Assembly: GCA_016125405.1 (NCBI GenBank)
Contig: WGLW01000022.1
Span: 1 to 64,000 of the forward strand
Length of the DNA stretch: 64,000 nt
Source: Alphaproteobacteria bacterium
GTDB taxonomy: Bacteria; Pseudomonadota; Alphaproteobacteria; Caulobacterales; Hyphomonadaceae
Reading direction: 5' to 3'
Part shown: positions 35,119 through 44,867 of the stretch, in pieces
Layout of the letters: the number at the start of each line of letters is the position of its first letter
Numbering within the stretch: position 1 is the first letter of the stretch
Position numbers and translations under genes: made by a program
The notes under the pieces: model-generated
Database searches by the model: none
Seen by the model: only the letters and a program-made list of their open reading frames with translations
Told to the model about the DNA's origin: nothing

Positions 35119-35871
35119 TCAGTGGAATGCGAAGTCGCGACCGTTTGGCCGCATGTGGGACCCGCCATCAACGATTATGGTTTGTCCGGTGACGGCCTTG
35201 CTGTTGAACAGATAGGCGGCGGCCTCCGCGACGTCCTCGGGCGTCGGGCCGCGCAGAAGCGGCGTCTGGTCGTGTATGGCGTCGAAGTGTTCCGCCGTCT
35301 CGGTTGGACTCGGCAACGTGTGACCCGGCGCAATGGCGCATACCCGAAATCGCGGCGCCAGCGACTGCGCCATCAGCTCTGTAAATCCCTGCAGTGCGTA
35401 TTTCGAGAGCGTATAGGACAGATGGTCCGGATTCGGGTTGGCGAGTTTCTGGTCAAGCAGGTTGATGATGATCCCGCGCGTGGCCTCGTTCGATGCCTCG
35501 ACCATCTTGCGGGCCAGCATGACGGGCGCGAACACGTTGGCGCTGAAATGGCGCTCGAGGGCCCTGCGTTCGACGGTCGACAGATTGTCCCACTCGAAGA
35601 TCGATGCGGAGTTTACCAGAACATCGGGCGCCTTCCCGAACGCATGACGAATGGCCGCCAGGCCAGCGTCCATCGCCGCGTCGTCCGTCAGGTCGAAGCC
35701 GACGGCAACCGCGCGACGGCCGAGTTCCGAAATTTCCCTTACGACTGCATCCGCTTCATCGCTGGAGGTGTTATAGTGCACCGCGACATCGCAGCCTTCC
35801 TTCGCCAGCCTCAGCGCAATAGCCTGGCCAAGGCGGCGCCCCGCTCCCGTGACGAGTGCAAGGTTAGACAT
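35119..35871 (-). CDS. Short-chain dehydrogenase, pteridine-reductase (FolM/PTR1) type
   Basis: This 250-residue NADPH-dependent SDR has the cofactor motif VTGAGRRLGQAIALRLA at the start. In place of the usual TGxxxGIG it has GAGRRLG, as pteridine reductases do. The active-site Tyr-x-x-x-Lys is YTLSK. The position normally held by Ser is Asp, in INLLDQKL, which is the PTR1/FolM arrangement. NSASIFEWDN also fits this subgroup. A pterin or related substrate is therefore likely. GGAGGGCGGATCTC precedes the ATG at 35869-35871. Confidence 0.82.
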   Translation of the reverse strand: MSNLALVTGAGRRLGQAIALRLAKEGCDVAVHYNTSSDEADAVVREISELGRRAVAVGFDLTDDAAMDAGLAAIRHAFGKAPDVLVNSASIFEWDNLSTVERRALERHFSANVFAPVMLARKMVEASNEATRGIIINLLDQKLANPNPDHLSYTLSKYALQGFTELMAQSLAPRFRVCAIAPGHTLPSPTETAEHFDAIHDQTPLLRGPTPEDVAEAAAYLFNSKAVTGQTIIVDGGSHMRPNGRDFAFH

Positions 35872-35958
35872 GAGATCCGCCCTCCGGAAAGCGCGGCACC
35901 ATCCCATTCATGCCGCGAGGGCGCAACGGCGGGAACACTGTCGCCTTGCGATCTCAGA

Positions 35959-36546
35959 TCAGTAGGGGCGACGGTGGTCGCCGCCGCGCCCGCCTCTGCG
36001 ACCTTCGCCGGAAGGGCGCGCTTCGTCGTCGGTCGAACCGCCGGCTTCGCGCTGCCGGGCGGAAGGCGAAACGAGAAGTTCTTCCCGATCCAGACGTCCG
36101 TCACGGTTGGCGTCGAGGTTGGCGAACGCCGATTTGAGCCCGGCTTCAAATTCCGCGAACGAGATTGATCCGTCCAGATCCACATCCAGCGACAGGCGAT
36201 CCGGCATGGCTTCGGGATCGCCAAGCACGGCCTTGTCCCAGTCGGCAATTTCGAATCCTGAAATCACATCGTTGTGGTTCTTGTCTGCACGCGCCCATTC
36301 GGCCCGAATTCCGGCCGCCAGCTCCTGACCGGTCACGACGAGGTCGTGATCCGTGTCCATGCTGACAAAGAGAAGCGCGACAGGGCGGGCAAAACGCCCT
36401 TCGGACGCGGGCATGCCTGCTCCGCGGCCAGCACCGCCGGGTCCTCCGCGGCCGTGGCGGGAAGGATGGGATGCGCAACCCGCCATGAATAGAAGGATCA
36501 GGGCGATGCACACACGAGCGCTGAAACGGGTCAATGACCACCTCAT
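35959..36546 (-). CDS. EF-hand lipoprotein
   Basis: This 195-residue protein has a lipobox FMAGC (Cys near residue 24) and then a Gly/Arg-rich stretch. Four calcium-binding EF-hand loops follow: DTDHDLVVTGQE, DKNHNDVISGFE, DVDLDGSISFAE and DANRDGRLDREE. A low-complexity Arg/Gly tail ends the protein. The loops are complete at the 1, 3, 5 and 12 positions, so calcium binding is likely. It would sit in the periplasm or on the outer membrane. The function is unknown. GAGGTGGAG lies just before the ATG. Confidence 0.85.
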   Translation of the reverse strand: MRWSLTRFSARVCIALILLFMAGCASHPSRHGRGGPGGAGRGAGMPASEGRFARPVALLFVSMDTDHDLVVTGQELAAGIRAEWARADKNHNDVISGFEIADWDKAVLGDPEAMPDRLSLDVDLDGSISFAEFEAGLKSAFANLDANRDGRLDREELLVSPSARQREAGGSTDDEARPSGEGRRGGRGGDHRRPY

Positions 36547-36672
36547 CTCCACCTCACTCGCCACGAGCAAGAGACGGGCGCGCTGATTGCGCCCCGGGGC
36601 GCAATCAGGTTGCGGAAATGGTCACGCAGATATGCCCGCGATCGCAGGACTTTGCCGCAGAGTGTCGCGCGG

Positions 36673-37353
36673 CTAGTTCTCAGGCGGTCCGGAGACCGAG
36701 CCTTCGTCAGGGAGTGCGGATGCTTCAGCGATCTTTTCCGGCGCCTTGGGCCGGACGGGCTTCTCGACTGCCAGACGCTTGCCCTTTCGCCAGTCCCATG
36801 GCGCGATGAACTCGCCGGACCAGACCCCGGCCTTTGCGAGCCGCGCCTTGTCTTCAGCCGGAACGTAGGCGGTCGAATAGGTGCGATAGGCGAGGGCGTA
36901 CCCGTTCGTCACAAGCCAGGTCTGCATGCTGGCGCCACGCACGGAGCAGGTTCCGATCTGGCGATGATACTTGTCCTCGCCCTCGATCGAACAGGTGACG
37001 GGATTGTTGTTGATCCATACGTGCAGCGCATTGGCGGCGATCTGGCCGCACCGCCAGAGTTTGCCAGATGCGTTGAGACACTGCTGGCGCGATTCCGGAG
37101 CGTCCACTCCGGCGAGGCGGATCCGTTCACCATGGATATCGATCGTGTCCGCGTCGATCACCGAAGCATTGCCGGCGACTTGCGGGAGCCGGGACCCCGC
37201 GTCGGGTTGCGCCGCAAGGATTTCGCCGACGTTTTCCGGAAGGATCAGGCCGATCCCCGCCACAGCCAGGGTTATGGCCGCGATAACAAGCGTCGAAGGT
37301 CCGCGAGGCTTGCGTTTGCGCGGCTTGGCCGCATAGGCGATGACGTAGGACAT
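36673..37353 (-). CDS. Thermonuclease-family (SNase-like) membrane-anchored protein
   Basis: This 226-residue protein has one hydrophobic segment at about residues 23-40 after a basic start, then an SNase OB-fold domain. The catalytic region reads VIDADTIDIHGERIRLAGVD, with Asp and Arg at the usual places, then APESRQQC. A Glu-Asp-Lys-Tyr-His-Arg segment follows, in place of the usual D.YGR. It may be a periplasmic nuclease or an inactive relative. It is divergent from purA, with 158 bases between them. Confidence 0.85.
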   Translation of the reverse strand: MSYVIAYAAKPRKRKPRGPSTLVIAAITLAVAGIGLILPENVGEILAAQPDAGSRLPQVAGNASVIDADTIDIHGERIRLAGVDAPESRQQCLNASGKLWRCGQIAANALHVWINNNPVTCSIEGEDKYHRQIGTCSVRGASMQTWLVTNGYALAYRTYSTAYVPAEDKARLAKAGVWSGEFIAPWDWRKGKRLAVEKPVRPKAPEKIAEASALPDEGSVSGPPEN

Positions 37354-37511
37354 CGGCTTTTGCTCCCCAACGGGGAAGCAAAGGACCGGAGCCCTTAGCG
37401 GCCGGTTAAATCATTTGATAAACCTCGCGCTGTCTTGCCGCTGCGGTCGACTTCCCGCTTGCGCCGGGGCCCCGGCTGGTGTCCTTTGCCCGCGAAATCA
37501 CGGGAGAATTC

Positions 37512-38804
37512 ATGGCAGGCGTAGTGGTGGTCGGCGCTCAGTGGGGCGACGAGGGAAAGGGCAAGATTGTCGACTGGCTTTCCAGCCGGGCGGACGTGAT
37601 CGTGCGCTTCCAGGGAGGCCACAATGCCGGCCACACGCTGGTCATCGATGGCCGCACCTTCAAGCTTAACCTTCTGCCGTCCGGCGTCGTGCGTGGCGGC
37701 AAACTCTCGATCATCGGCAATGGCGTGGTGGTTGATCCATGGCACCTGCTCGGCGAGATCGAGGCGATCCGCAAGGAAGGTGTCGCGATCTCCGCTGACG
37801 ACCTGATCGTGGCGGAAAATGCCGTCCTGATCCTGCCCTGGCACAAGGACATCGACGCCGCGCGCGAGCAGGCGGCGGGCGACGCCCAGATCGGCACGAC
37901 GCGTCGCGGCATCGGGCCGGCCTATGAAGACAAGGTTGGCCGCCGCGCCATTCGCGTCGCCGATCTTGCGGACCCCGCCGCGCTTGACCTCAAGCTGGAG
38001 CGTCTGCTGGCGCACCATCGCCCGCTACGCGTTGGCCTTGGCCTGCCCGAGCCGGATGGCGGCGCGCTGAAGGCCGAGCTCCTGAAAATCGCGCCGGAGA
38101 TTCTCGCCTACGCCCAGCCGGCCTGGGCGCGTCTCGACCAGGCGGTGCGGCTCGGTCGGCGCATACTTTTCGAGGGCGCGCAGGGCGTGATGCTGGATGT
38201 GGACCACGGAACCTATCCGTTCGTTACGTCCTCGAATGTCGTGTCCGGACAGGCGGCCGCCGGCTCCGGCGTCGGACCCGGCGCGGTGAGCTACGTGCTG
38301 GGTCTGGTCAAAGCCTACACCACGCGCGTCGGCGGCGGTCCGTTCCCGACAGAACAGGACAACGAGGTCGGACAGAAACTCGGCAGGATCGGGCATGAGT
38401 TCGGCGTGAACACGGGGCGTGCGCGGCGCTGCGGCTGGTTCGACGCGGTGATGGTTCGCCAGGCATGCGCAGTTTCAGGCGTGAACGGCCTCGCGCTGAC
38501 CAAGCTCGACGTGCTGGACGGGTTCGACGAGATCAAGGTTTGCACCCACTACAAGCTGGGCGACAAGGTAATCGACCACTTCCCGGCCGGCATGACCGAC
38601 CAGGCCAACGTCGAGCCGGTGTTCGAGACCATCAAGGGCTGGAGCGGATCCACGCGGGGCGCCCGGTCATGGACCCAGTTGCCCGGCGAGGCGGTGAAAT
38701 ATGTCCGCCGCCTGGAAGAGCTGGTCGGCAAGCCGGTGGCGTTGCTCAGCACGTCGCCGGAGCGGGAAGACGTGATCCTCATGCGCGACCCGTTCGAATC
38801 CTAG
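37512..38804 (+). CDS. purA: Adenylosuccinate synthetase
   Basis: PurA makes adenylosuccinate from IMP, aspartate and GTP, the first committed step to AMP. The protein has 430 residues, the usual length. The start [20 protein letters not shown] contains the GTP/IMP P-loop. GGHNAGHT and [14 protein letters not shown] are the next signatures. The ATG at 37512 follows GGGAGAATTC and matches the family start. The frame extends 33 bases upstream without support. Confidence 0.98.
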   Translation: MAGVVVVGAQWGDEGKGKIVDWLSSRADVIVRFQGGHNAGHTLVIDGRTFKLNLLPSGVVRGGKLSIIGNGVVVDPWHLLGEIEAIRKEGVAISADDLIVAENAVLILPWHKDIDAAREQAAGDAQIGTTRRGIGPAYEDKVGRRAIRVADLADPAALDLKLERLLAHHRPLRVGLGLPEPDGGALKAELLKIAPEILAYAQPAWARLDQAVRLGRRILFEGAQGVMLDVDHGTYPFVTSSNVVSGQAAAGSGVGPGAVSYVLGLVKAYTTRVGGGPFPTEQDNEVGQKLGRIGHEFGVNTGRARRCGWFDAVMVRQACAVSGVNGLALTKLDVLDGFDEIKVCTHYKLGDKVIDHFPAGMTDQANVEPVFETIKGWSGSTRGARSWTQLPGEAVKYVRRLEELVGKPVALLSTSPEREDVILMRDPFES

Positions 38805-38882
38805 CGCCTGTCGCGATTGACCTGTGCGCATTGCCAGCCCGCTTCTGGCGGTTATGGTCACCTGACACTTGGAGGGTTGGAC

Positions 38883-39916
38883 ATGGTAGCGATTGGAAAG
38901 CTGGCCGGCGTTGTGGGGCTGGTTGCGGTATTGGCGGCCCCAGCCTTTGCGCAAGCTGGCGCACCACAGGCCTCGATCGGGCGTGATTTCGACGGCGTGT
39001 GGACCAATGCCTCGTCCACCCATCTTGAACGCCCCGCAAGCTTCAAGCAGCTGGTTGTGCCAAAGGCGGAGGCGGACGCCATGCGGACCTCCGCGCTTTC
39101 CCGCGCAAAATCCGCCAACGCGCCATCGGACCCCGACGCCGGCGCCTTTACCGACAACAACAGCCGGGCAGGCTACAACTCCTTCTGGACCGACCCGGGC
39201 TTTGGCCTCGCAACGATCCGCGGAGAAGCGCGCTCGTCGTATGTGACCGATCCGGCGGATGGCCGGATACCGTTCCGCGACCGGGCGAAAAGCCTGGCGC
39301 AGACCATTCGCGAAGGCATCGAGTACCAGTCGGGCAACGGCGCCTATGAGGGCCCCGAAGTCCTGCCGCTGCGCGAGCGTTGCCTCATCGCGCAGAGCGA
39401 TGGTGGCGGTCCGGTGATGCTGAACGGGCTCTACAACAACAACTACGAATTCCATCTCACGCCGGCTTACCTGGTGATCGAGGTCGAGATGGTGCACGAC
39501 GCCCGCATCATCCCGATCTACGCTTCGGCGGAAAAAGCGCGCGCCTCGCACAAGCCTGCGGTCATCAAGCCTTGGCTAGGGACACGGTTGCGTGGTGGGA
39601 AGGCGACACGCTCGTAGCCGAAACCCGCAACCTGAACCCGATCCAGGCGGCGCACACGTCGACGCCGCTCTCGCCGCAAGGCACGGTGACGGAAAGCTTC
39701 ACGCGTATCGACAAAGGCGAGTTGCTTTACCAGTTCCGCGTAGAGGATCCGGTTCACTACACCCAGCCATGGTCGGGCGAATACGCGTTCAAGCCCGGCA
39801 AGGGCGAGCTCTATGAGTACGCCTGCCATGAAGGCAACTATTCGGTTCCCGGCATCCTTCGTGGCGCGCGGCTGAAGGAAGCCCGGGCGGCGAGCCCCGG
39901 CAGTTCGGGTCGATAA
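38883..39916 (+). pseudogene. Exported hypothetical protein, repeated family copy 3, frameshifted
   Basis: This copy reads in one frame from the ATG at 38883 (GGAGGGTTGGAC upstream, signal peptide ending near PAFAQ) to about 39580. Translation then leaves the frame and stops at 39617. The remaining conserved blocks (WWEGDTLVAETRN, VTESFTRIDKGELLYQFRV, YEYACHEGNYSVPGILRGAR) continue in the next frame to 39916. Adding one base in the GGG run at 39579-39581 restores a 344-residue protein, with the family motif LGD(T/S)V across the joint. So the gene either carries a single-base deletion or this is a sequencing error. Its stop abuts the stop of the PQQ dehydrogenase at 39917. Confidence 0.85.
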
Positions 39917-41989
39917 TTACGATCTGGGCCGGAACGCCAGAAGCACATTTCCGGGCGGCTCGCCAAAGCGGCTATAGCCGGACTGGACAAACAGCGTGCC
40001 GTCGCCAGCGATATAGGCCGCCGAATCCAGACCGCCGCCTTGTCCTGGAACGCCATTGACCGTGTCCGGATAGGCCTTGTTGGTCTGGTATTCGAACAGC
40101 ACCTTGCCGGTGTCGCCGTCGAAGACCCGCAGCATTCCCTGGATCGTGCCTGTCACCAGCGCGCCATCGACCAGCAGCGGCGCGGGCGACATGCCCTGCC
40201 GGCAACGGATCGGCGGTGGACCCGCTGGCGCGGCCGGTTCGCCGGCCACAGCTGCAGGCGCGGCGACCGGGGTGGGCCGGGGCGCCACGGGTGCGGCAGG
40301 CGGCGGCGGAAGCATGGGCGCCGCCACCGGATTGATCTTCACCTCCGGTTGCATGGCCTCAGCGGCCGGAATATCGGCGCCGCAATCGCGGGCGTTGGGC
40401 TTGTAGCTCCAGGCCACTTCGCCGGTGTCGGCATCGAGCGCGAGAACCCCGGCGCCGGAATTTGGCCACTCCGGCGAGGGCGCGGGATCGTTGAGCGGCG
40501 CAAAGATATGGCGGCCGTCATAGGCCATGCCCCAGTGAATGCCGCCATTGGCGCTGCCGCGTCCGATCCGGTTGGACCACACAAGCCGGCCGCCGTCGTC
40601 GGGATCGAGCGCCCAGACGACGCCGGATTTCTGTCCTGCGATCACCAGGTCCTTGCCTGCCGGCGTCTTCACCAGCATGGACGTCGCGCCGAAATCCCAG
40701 TCCGGGCTGTGATAGACGCCGGGCCAGTCGCAATTGGCGCCATGCCGGCCGCAGGCGTAGTTCCAGATATCCGACTTGGTCGCCTGGAACACCCATTTGC
40801 GTTCGCCATTGTCGAGATCGTAGGCGATGATCGAGTCCGAGGTGTCCGTCGCGGGCCACGAAACGCTTTCGCCGGTGCCGGCGTAGGCGACGTTGCGTGC
40901 GGCGTCGATCACCGGCGTCGACCAGATGATGGCGCCCGATGGTCCCCATTGCTGCGTGCCCGAACGCGACATGCGAGTGGGCTCCGCCGCTTCCATGGTC
41001 TTCCCGACCCAGAGGCGGGCTCCCGTCGCCAGATCGAAGGCGACGAGCGCTCCCTGTCCCTTGCAGCACTCATAATCGTCGTCGCCGGCGTAGTTGACCT
41101 CGATGGCAGAGACAGGGGTGATCACCTTGCCGTCATGCACCACGGGCGCGCCGGTGATGCGATTATAGCGGGTCAGCTTGGCGTCGGAGACCCACGCCTT
41201 TTCACCGGTATTGGCGTCGATCGCGTGGACATAGCCTGCCGCATCTCCGGCGAGCACGACCGCTGGTGATTTTGGCGTCGCATCTGCGAATGCCAGCGAG
41301 GAGCGCAGTGACAGATCCGCCTTGTACTGCCACTTGACGCAGCCCGTGCCGGTGTCGAGCGCGTAGACACGCGCGGAATCTGTCGTCGCGATGAAGATCG
41401 TATCGCCGACGATCACGGGCTGTGACCGCATGGTCGGCGTGTTGGGAAACGCAATGGACCAGGCTAGTTCGAGGTTTGGCATGTCCGACTTCTTCAGCCC
41501 CGCCTGCTCAGCGCTTTCATTGCGGTTGTTGTGCGGGTCCACGCCAAACATCACCGATGTGCGCGGCGCGCCATCGAGGTGCACGCGGCGCAGCTTGATC
41601 GGGCAGCGTGTCTTCTCGACCCAGTCGTCGGACGCGCCTTCGTTTTCCGGAAGCCAGTCGATCACCTGTGCGCGTTCTTCGTCGGTGAGGTGCTTCGCCT
41701 GCTGCTGCATGTATCCGAGTTCGAGCGCGTATTTCACAGTGGCGCGGTTCAGCTGCCGCAGGGAAGCGAGGCTCGGCGCGCGGCTTTGCTCGGCGTTGTC
41801 GTGGCAAGACGCGCAGTTCTCCAGATAGACCTGATGTCCAGGCATCGCCGCGTCCGCTTCGGCGGTTCGGGTTGCAACGCCGTTTGCGGTTGGTTCGGGC
41901 GCACATGCCGAAAGCATGAGGGAGAGGGCGGCCAGCGCAATTGCAGCGCCCACAGGCGCGCGCGCGTGTCTGTCGCGAAGTTGCGGCAT
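39917..41989 (-). CDS. PQQ-dependent dehydrogenase, lipoprotein with cytochrome c domain
   Basis: This 690-residue quinohaemoprotein has a signal ending in the lipobox LSAC (about residues 26-29), so it is probably membrane-anchored. The cytochrome c site is NCASCHD at about residue 58. A PQQ propeller follows, with vicinal cysteines in YECCKG and repeated blades of the WxxxTGxxxW type. A Pro/Ala-rich insert (about residues 565-610) interrupts the last blades and is absent from the paralogue at 9886. The order matches polyvinyl-alcohol-dehydrogenase-like enzymes. GGAGGAACAACC precedes the ATG. It lies tail to tail with family copy 3. The substrate is unknown. Confidence 0.9.
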   Translation of the reverse strand: MPQLRDRHARAPVGAAIALAALSLMLSACAPEPTANGVATRTAEADAAMPGHQVYLENCASCHDNAEQSRAPSLASLRQLNRATVKYALELGYMQQQAKHLTDEERAQVIDWLPENEGASDDWVEKTRCPIKLRRVHLDGAPRTSVMFGVDPHNNRNESAEQAGLKKSDMPNLELAWSIAFPNTPTMRSQPVIVGDTIFIATTDSARVYALDTGTGCVKWQYKADLSLRSSLAFADATPKSPAVVLAGDAAGYVHAIDANTGEKAWVSDAKLTRYNRITGAPVVHDGKVITPVSAIEVNYAGDDDYECCKGQGALVAFDLATGARLWVGKTMEAAEPTRMSRSGTQQWGPSGAIIWSTPVIDAARNVAYAGTGESVSWPATDTSDSIIAYDLDNGERKWVFQATKSDIWNYACGRHGANCDWPGVYHSPDWDFGATSMLVKTPAGKDLVIAGQKSGVVWALDPDDGGRLVWSNRIGRGSANGGIHWGMAYDGRHIFAPLNDPAPSPEWPNSGAGVLALDADTGEVAWSYKPNARDCGADIPAAEAMQPEVKINPVAAPMLPPPPAAPVAPRPTPVAAPAAVAGEPAAPAGPPPIRCRQGMSPAPLLVDGALVTGTIQGMLRVFDGDTGKVLFEYQTNKAYPDTVNGVPGQGGGLDSAAYIAGDGTLFVQSGYSRFGEPPGNVLLAFRPRS

Positions 41990-42102
41990 GGTTGTTCCTC
42001 CCCGAGGGTCGTCTCTTTGTTTGACGGGGAGGCTAGTTCGATGAGGCGGCTTTGCCTAGCGGGTTCGCGGAGTTGTCAGGCCCGCGAGTGCTTTTGTTGG
42101 TC

Positions 42103-42120
42103 GCAGCGCCGAGGCGCTGC
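42103..42120 (-). terminator. Hairpin directly after epimerase stop
   Basis: A 7-bp stem, GCAGCGC and GCGCTGC, with a CGAG loop starts at the base after the minus-strand stop codon at 42121. It has no U-run, so it may terminate or only protect the transcript end. Confidence 0.4.
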
Positions 42121-43089
42121 CTATTCCGCCGCGAGCGGTTGCGCAGGCTGCGGGGCTGATTGCAGCAGCCAGTTGAGCGCCCGGTCGAGTCCCGCATGAA
42201 AGCCGGCGGGCCGCCAGCCAAGTTCGATCTCGGCGGGGCTACTGTCGAACATTGGCGCCGGCGGCGCGTCATCAGGAATCCCCGATAGGTCGATAAGTTC
42301 TGACCAGGGGCCTGCGCCGCGGGGCTGGCGGCCATCGATAATGGCCGCGACGGATTCAGCGATGTCCAGATCGCGACGTTCGGCGCCGGTGGAGAAGTCA
42401 TAGGCCTCGAATGCGCCGCCCACTTCGGCCGCGCACAGGATGCCGCTGGCGAAATCGGCTACAGGCAGCCAGTCGCGAACGCGGCAGCCGGCGGCCTCGA
42501 GTGCGAACGGCCGTCCGGAGAGCAGGGCGAGAACAAGGCCAGGCAAAAACCCGCTTTCTGTCTGCCAGGGACCGAAGACCTCGTGCGCCGTGCAGGTGAT
42601 CAGCGGCAGACCCGCCGCCCTGGCGAACTTGTCGAGCAATGTTGCAGCCGTTGCAGATACAGCGTCGCGGTGTGTTGGCGCCGTGTCGTCGCCGGCGTCC
42701 GCCGGGGCGCGCCTCGCATGGACAAGGCGGAAGGCGGCGCGTCCGGCATCGTCGAGTTTATCGACATGCCGGCGGCAGGCTTCGAGGATCGAGTAGGCGC
42801 CGGCGATGTCGGTGTCGAACAGTGAATCCGGATCGTCCTTCAGCGCCGCCGCAAGATGGATGACGCGATCCGGCTGGAATTCGTTGAAAAGTGCGCGCAT
42901 CAGCACGCGGTCTGCGATGTCGGCCTCGATACGCGCATAACCGGGCCGGCCGTTCACCGACGCAAGAGCCGGGGTCTGCGCTGACTTCCGGCGCCGATCG
43001 ATGTTGAGCACGCGATGTCCGCGATCGACCGCCGCACGCGTCACGGCGGCGCCAATATAGCCACAGCCGCCGGTAATCAGGATGCGCAT
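42121..43089 (-). CDS. NAD-dependent epimerase/dehydratase family protein
   Basis: This 322-residue extended SDR starts MRILITGGCGYIGAAV with the GxxGxxG NAD site. The layout resembles UDP-glucose 4-epimerase (GalE)-like enzymes: HLAAALKDDPDSLFDTD, then a Ser/Thr-rich region and a C-terminal substrate domain. The usual Tyr-x-x-x-Lys is not clear. Around residue 160 the frame reads LLDKFAR where family members have YxxSK, so catalytic activity is uncertain. The ATG at 43087-43089 was preferred to a TTG 21 bases upstream. It probably acts on a nucleotide sugar. Confidence 0.8.
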   Translation of the reverse strand: MRILITGGCGYIGAAVTRAAVDRGHRVLNIDRRRKSAQTPALASVNGRPGYARIEADIADRVLMRALFNEFQPDRVIHLAAALKDDPDSLFDTDIAGAYSILEACRRHVDKLDDAGRAAFRLVHARRAPADAGDDTAPTHRDAVSATAATLLDKFARAAGLPLITCTAHEVFGPWQTESGFLPGLVLALLSGRPFALEAAGCRVRDWLPVADFASGILCAAEVGGAFEAYDFSTGAERRDLDIAESVAAIIDGRQPRGAGPWSELIDLSGIPDDAPPAPMFDSSPAEIELGWRPAGFHAGLDRALNWLLQSAPQPAQPLAAE

Positions 43090-43169
43090 GGGCCGCCCAG
43101 CCTCCGCCAACCGTTAACCGGTAGGTGAGGCCGCGTAAGGAAAGCGTTAACGACGCCTCCGGAGCGCCG

Positions 43170-44867
43170 TTAGTTGGATCGCGGACTGGCCTGGATCAGT
43201 TTCCAGACTTCGGGGTAGGGATTGTTCACCACTTCAGATTGCTCGCGGAAGAACATTGTCGGCCGTGACGCCGCCTCGAATTTCGGCCACGCCGGAAGGC
43301 CCTCCGCTCCGTTCGGATCGCCGGTCGCGGCGAACTTCACCCAAACCGCGCTCATCAGCTTGCCCATCGCGAGGTCCTTGTCGGCGGAACCTGCGAACAG
43401 CGGAGCTTCCTTCACATTGTCCATGATGTAGGGAATTTCCGACGTGTGCGGCGATTTAAGCACGTAATTGTCTGGCGGCAGTTCGTGCGCGAACACGTAA
43501 GCGAAAACGCCCGCCGGCTGCGCCGCCTTGCGCGAGGCGAGCGTATGGTGCGAGCGCAGGCTGTTCACGGTGCCCAGCACCTGCATCAGCAGGTATTTCG
43601 GCTCGTAATCGGGGAACTGCTTCCTGAACGCTGCGATCAGCGTCTTGCCTTTCTTTGGAAAGACCCGCTCCGCCGCATCCAGCACCTGCTTGTCGGTTGT
43701 CTTCGGCCAGGCCGGATCGCCGATGTAGTAGAGCGTTCGCTCGTCCTTGGTAAAACCGATCATCACCGGGATGTCGGCGCTCTGTTCAGGAGCATCCGGA
43801 TCGAAGGGATGACGTGTGAGGTTCGCATTGTCGATCGACGGCCGGAACAGGTTGCCGCCCATGTCCGCCGCGGTCTTGAGAAGATCGGCCGCTGGAATGG
43901 TCTGCAGCTTGGCCGCTGCGTCTTCCGACGAAACGCCCAGCTTCATCAGGTAGGCGGTCGCGGTCTTGACCGCGTTCTCTTTCGTTCCCGCGCGCAGTCC
44001 GGCGCCGGACTGAATGATCGCGCGGTGAAAGAGGCCCTTCGCCGCTGGCATGGCCATCAGCGTCGATACTTTCGCGCCGCCGCCAGATTGTCCGAAGATG
44101 GTGACATTGCCCGGATCGCCGCCGAACTGGGCGATGTTGTCTCGCACCCATTCCAGCGCCGCGATAAGATCGAGTTGGCCAGCATTCGCCGACCCGGCAA
44201 ATCCGGGCACCTCTGCGCTGTCCAGACCGAGATAGCCGAATACGTTGAGGCGGTGATTGAGGCCCACGAACACCACGTCGTGGTTCTTCGCGAGATTGTG
44301 GCCGCGATAGATGTTCAGCGCCGCCTGTCCGTAGCTGAACCCGCCGCCGTGAATCCACACCATCACCGGCCGCGTCGCTCCTGCCGACGGTCCCGTTTTC
44401 TGCGTGTAGACATTGAGAACGAGGCAGTCCTCGTCGCCTTCGGGCTTGGAGTTATCCGGCGGCTTGTAGGCTTCCGCCATCGCCGCGCCGACCTCGCCGG
44501 GGTAGGTGGCGGCGCCCGCGCTTCCGGCCGAGCGCAGTTGGACAGCGGGCTGGCCATATTGGTCGGCCGCCTGCTCGCCGGTCCATGGCTCAAGGGCCTT
44601 GGGCGCCTGGAAGCGTAATGGACCCACAGGCGGCTGGGCGTAGCGCACGCCCCGGAATTCGAACACGCCGTCGTCGAGAACGCCGTGAATCTTTCCGTGC
44701 TGCGTGGCGACGATCGTGCCGCTGGCGTTGGGATCGGCGCTCGCCGCCGCAGTCTCCACGCCCTTGCTGGTCTTCGAACACGCCGCGAGCGCCGCCATCG
44801 CGCCACCGCCCATCAGCAGGCGGCGGCGGCTCAACAGAAGGCTCACGTGGTCGTCGGCCAGTTTCAT
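43170..44867 (-). CDS. Type B carboxylesterase, Tat-exported lipoprotein
   Basis: This 565-residue serine esterase has a twin-arginine signal (SRRRLLMGGG) and a lipobox LAAC. The oxyanion strand MVWIHGGGFSYG is typical of the family. The nucleophile elbow is IFGQSGGGAKV, where family members more often have GESAGG. The acid and His lie in the C-terminal half, with His in the RSHHTLASR or SPHTSEIPY regions. It probably hydrolyses esters in the envelope. AAGGGGTAGAG precedes the ATG at 44865-44867. Confidence 0.92.
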   Translation of the reverse strand: MKLADDHVSLLLSRRRLLMGGGAMAALAACSKTSKGVETAAASADPNASGTIVATQHGKIHGVLDDGVFEFRGVRYAQPPVGPLRFQAPKALEPWTGEQAADQYGQPAVQLRSAGSAGAATYPGEVGAAMAEAYKPPDNSKPEGDEDCLVLNVYTQKTGPSAGATRPVMVWIHGGGFSYGQAALNIYRGHNLAKNHDVVFVGLNHRLNVFGYLGLDSAEVPGFAGSANAGQLDLIAALEWVRDNIAQFGGDPGNVTIFGQSGGGAKVSTLMAMPAAKGLFHRAIIQSGAGLRAGTKENAVKTATAYLMKLGVSSEDAAAKLQTIPAADLLKTAADMGGNLFRPSIDNANLTRHPFDPDAPEQSADIPVMIGFTKDERTLYYIGDPAWPKTTDKQVLDAAERVFPKKGKTLIAAFRKQFPDYEPKYLLMQVLGTVNSLRSHHTLASRKAAQPAGVFAYVFAHELPPDNYVLKSPHTSEIPYIMDNVKEAPLFAGSADKDLAMGKLMSAVWVKFAATGDPNGAEGLPAWPKFEAASRPTMFFREQSEVVNNPYPEVWKLIQASPRSN

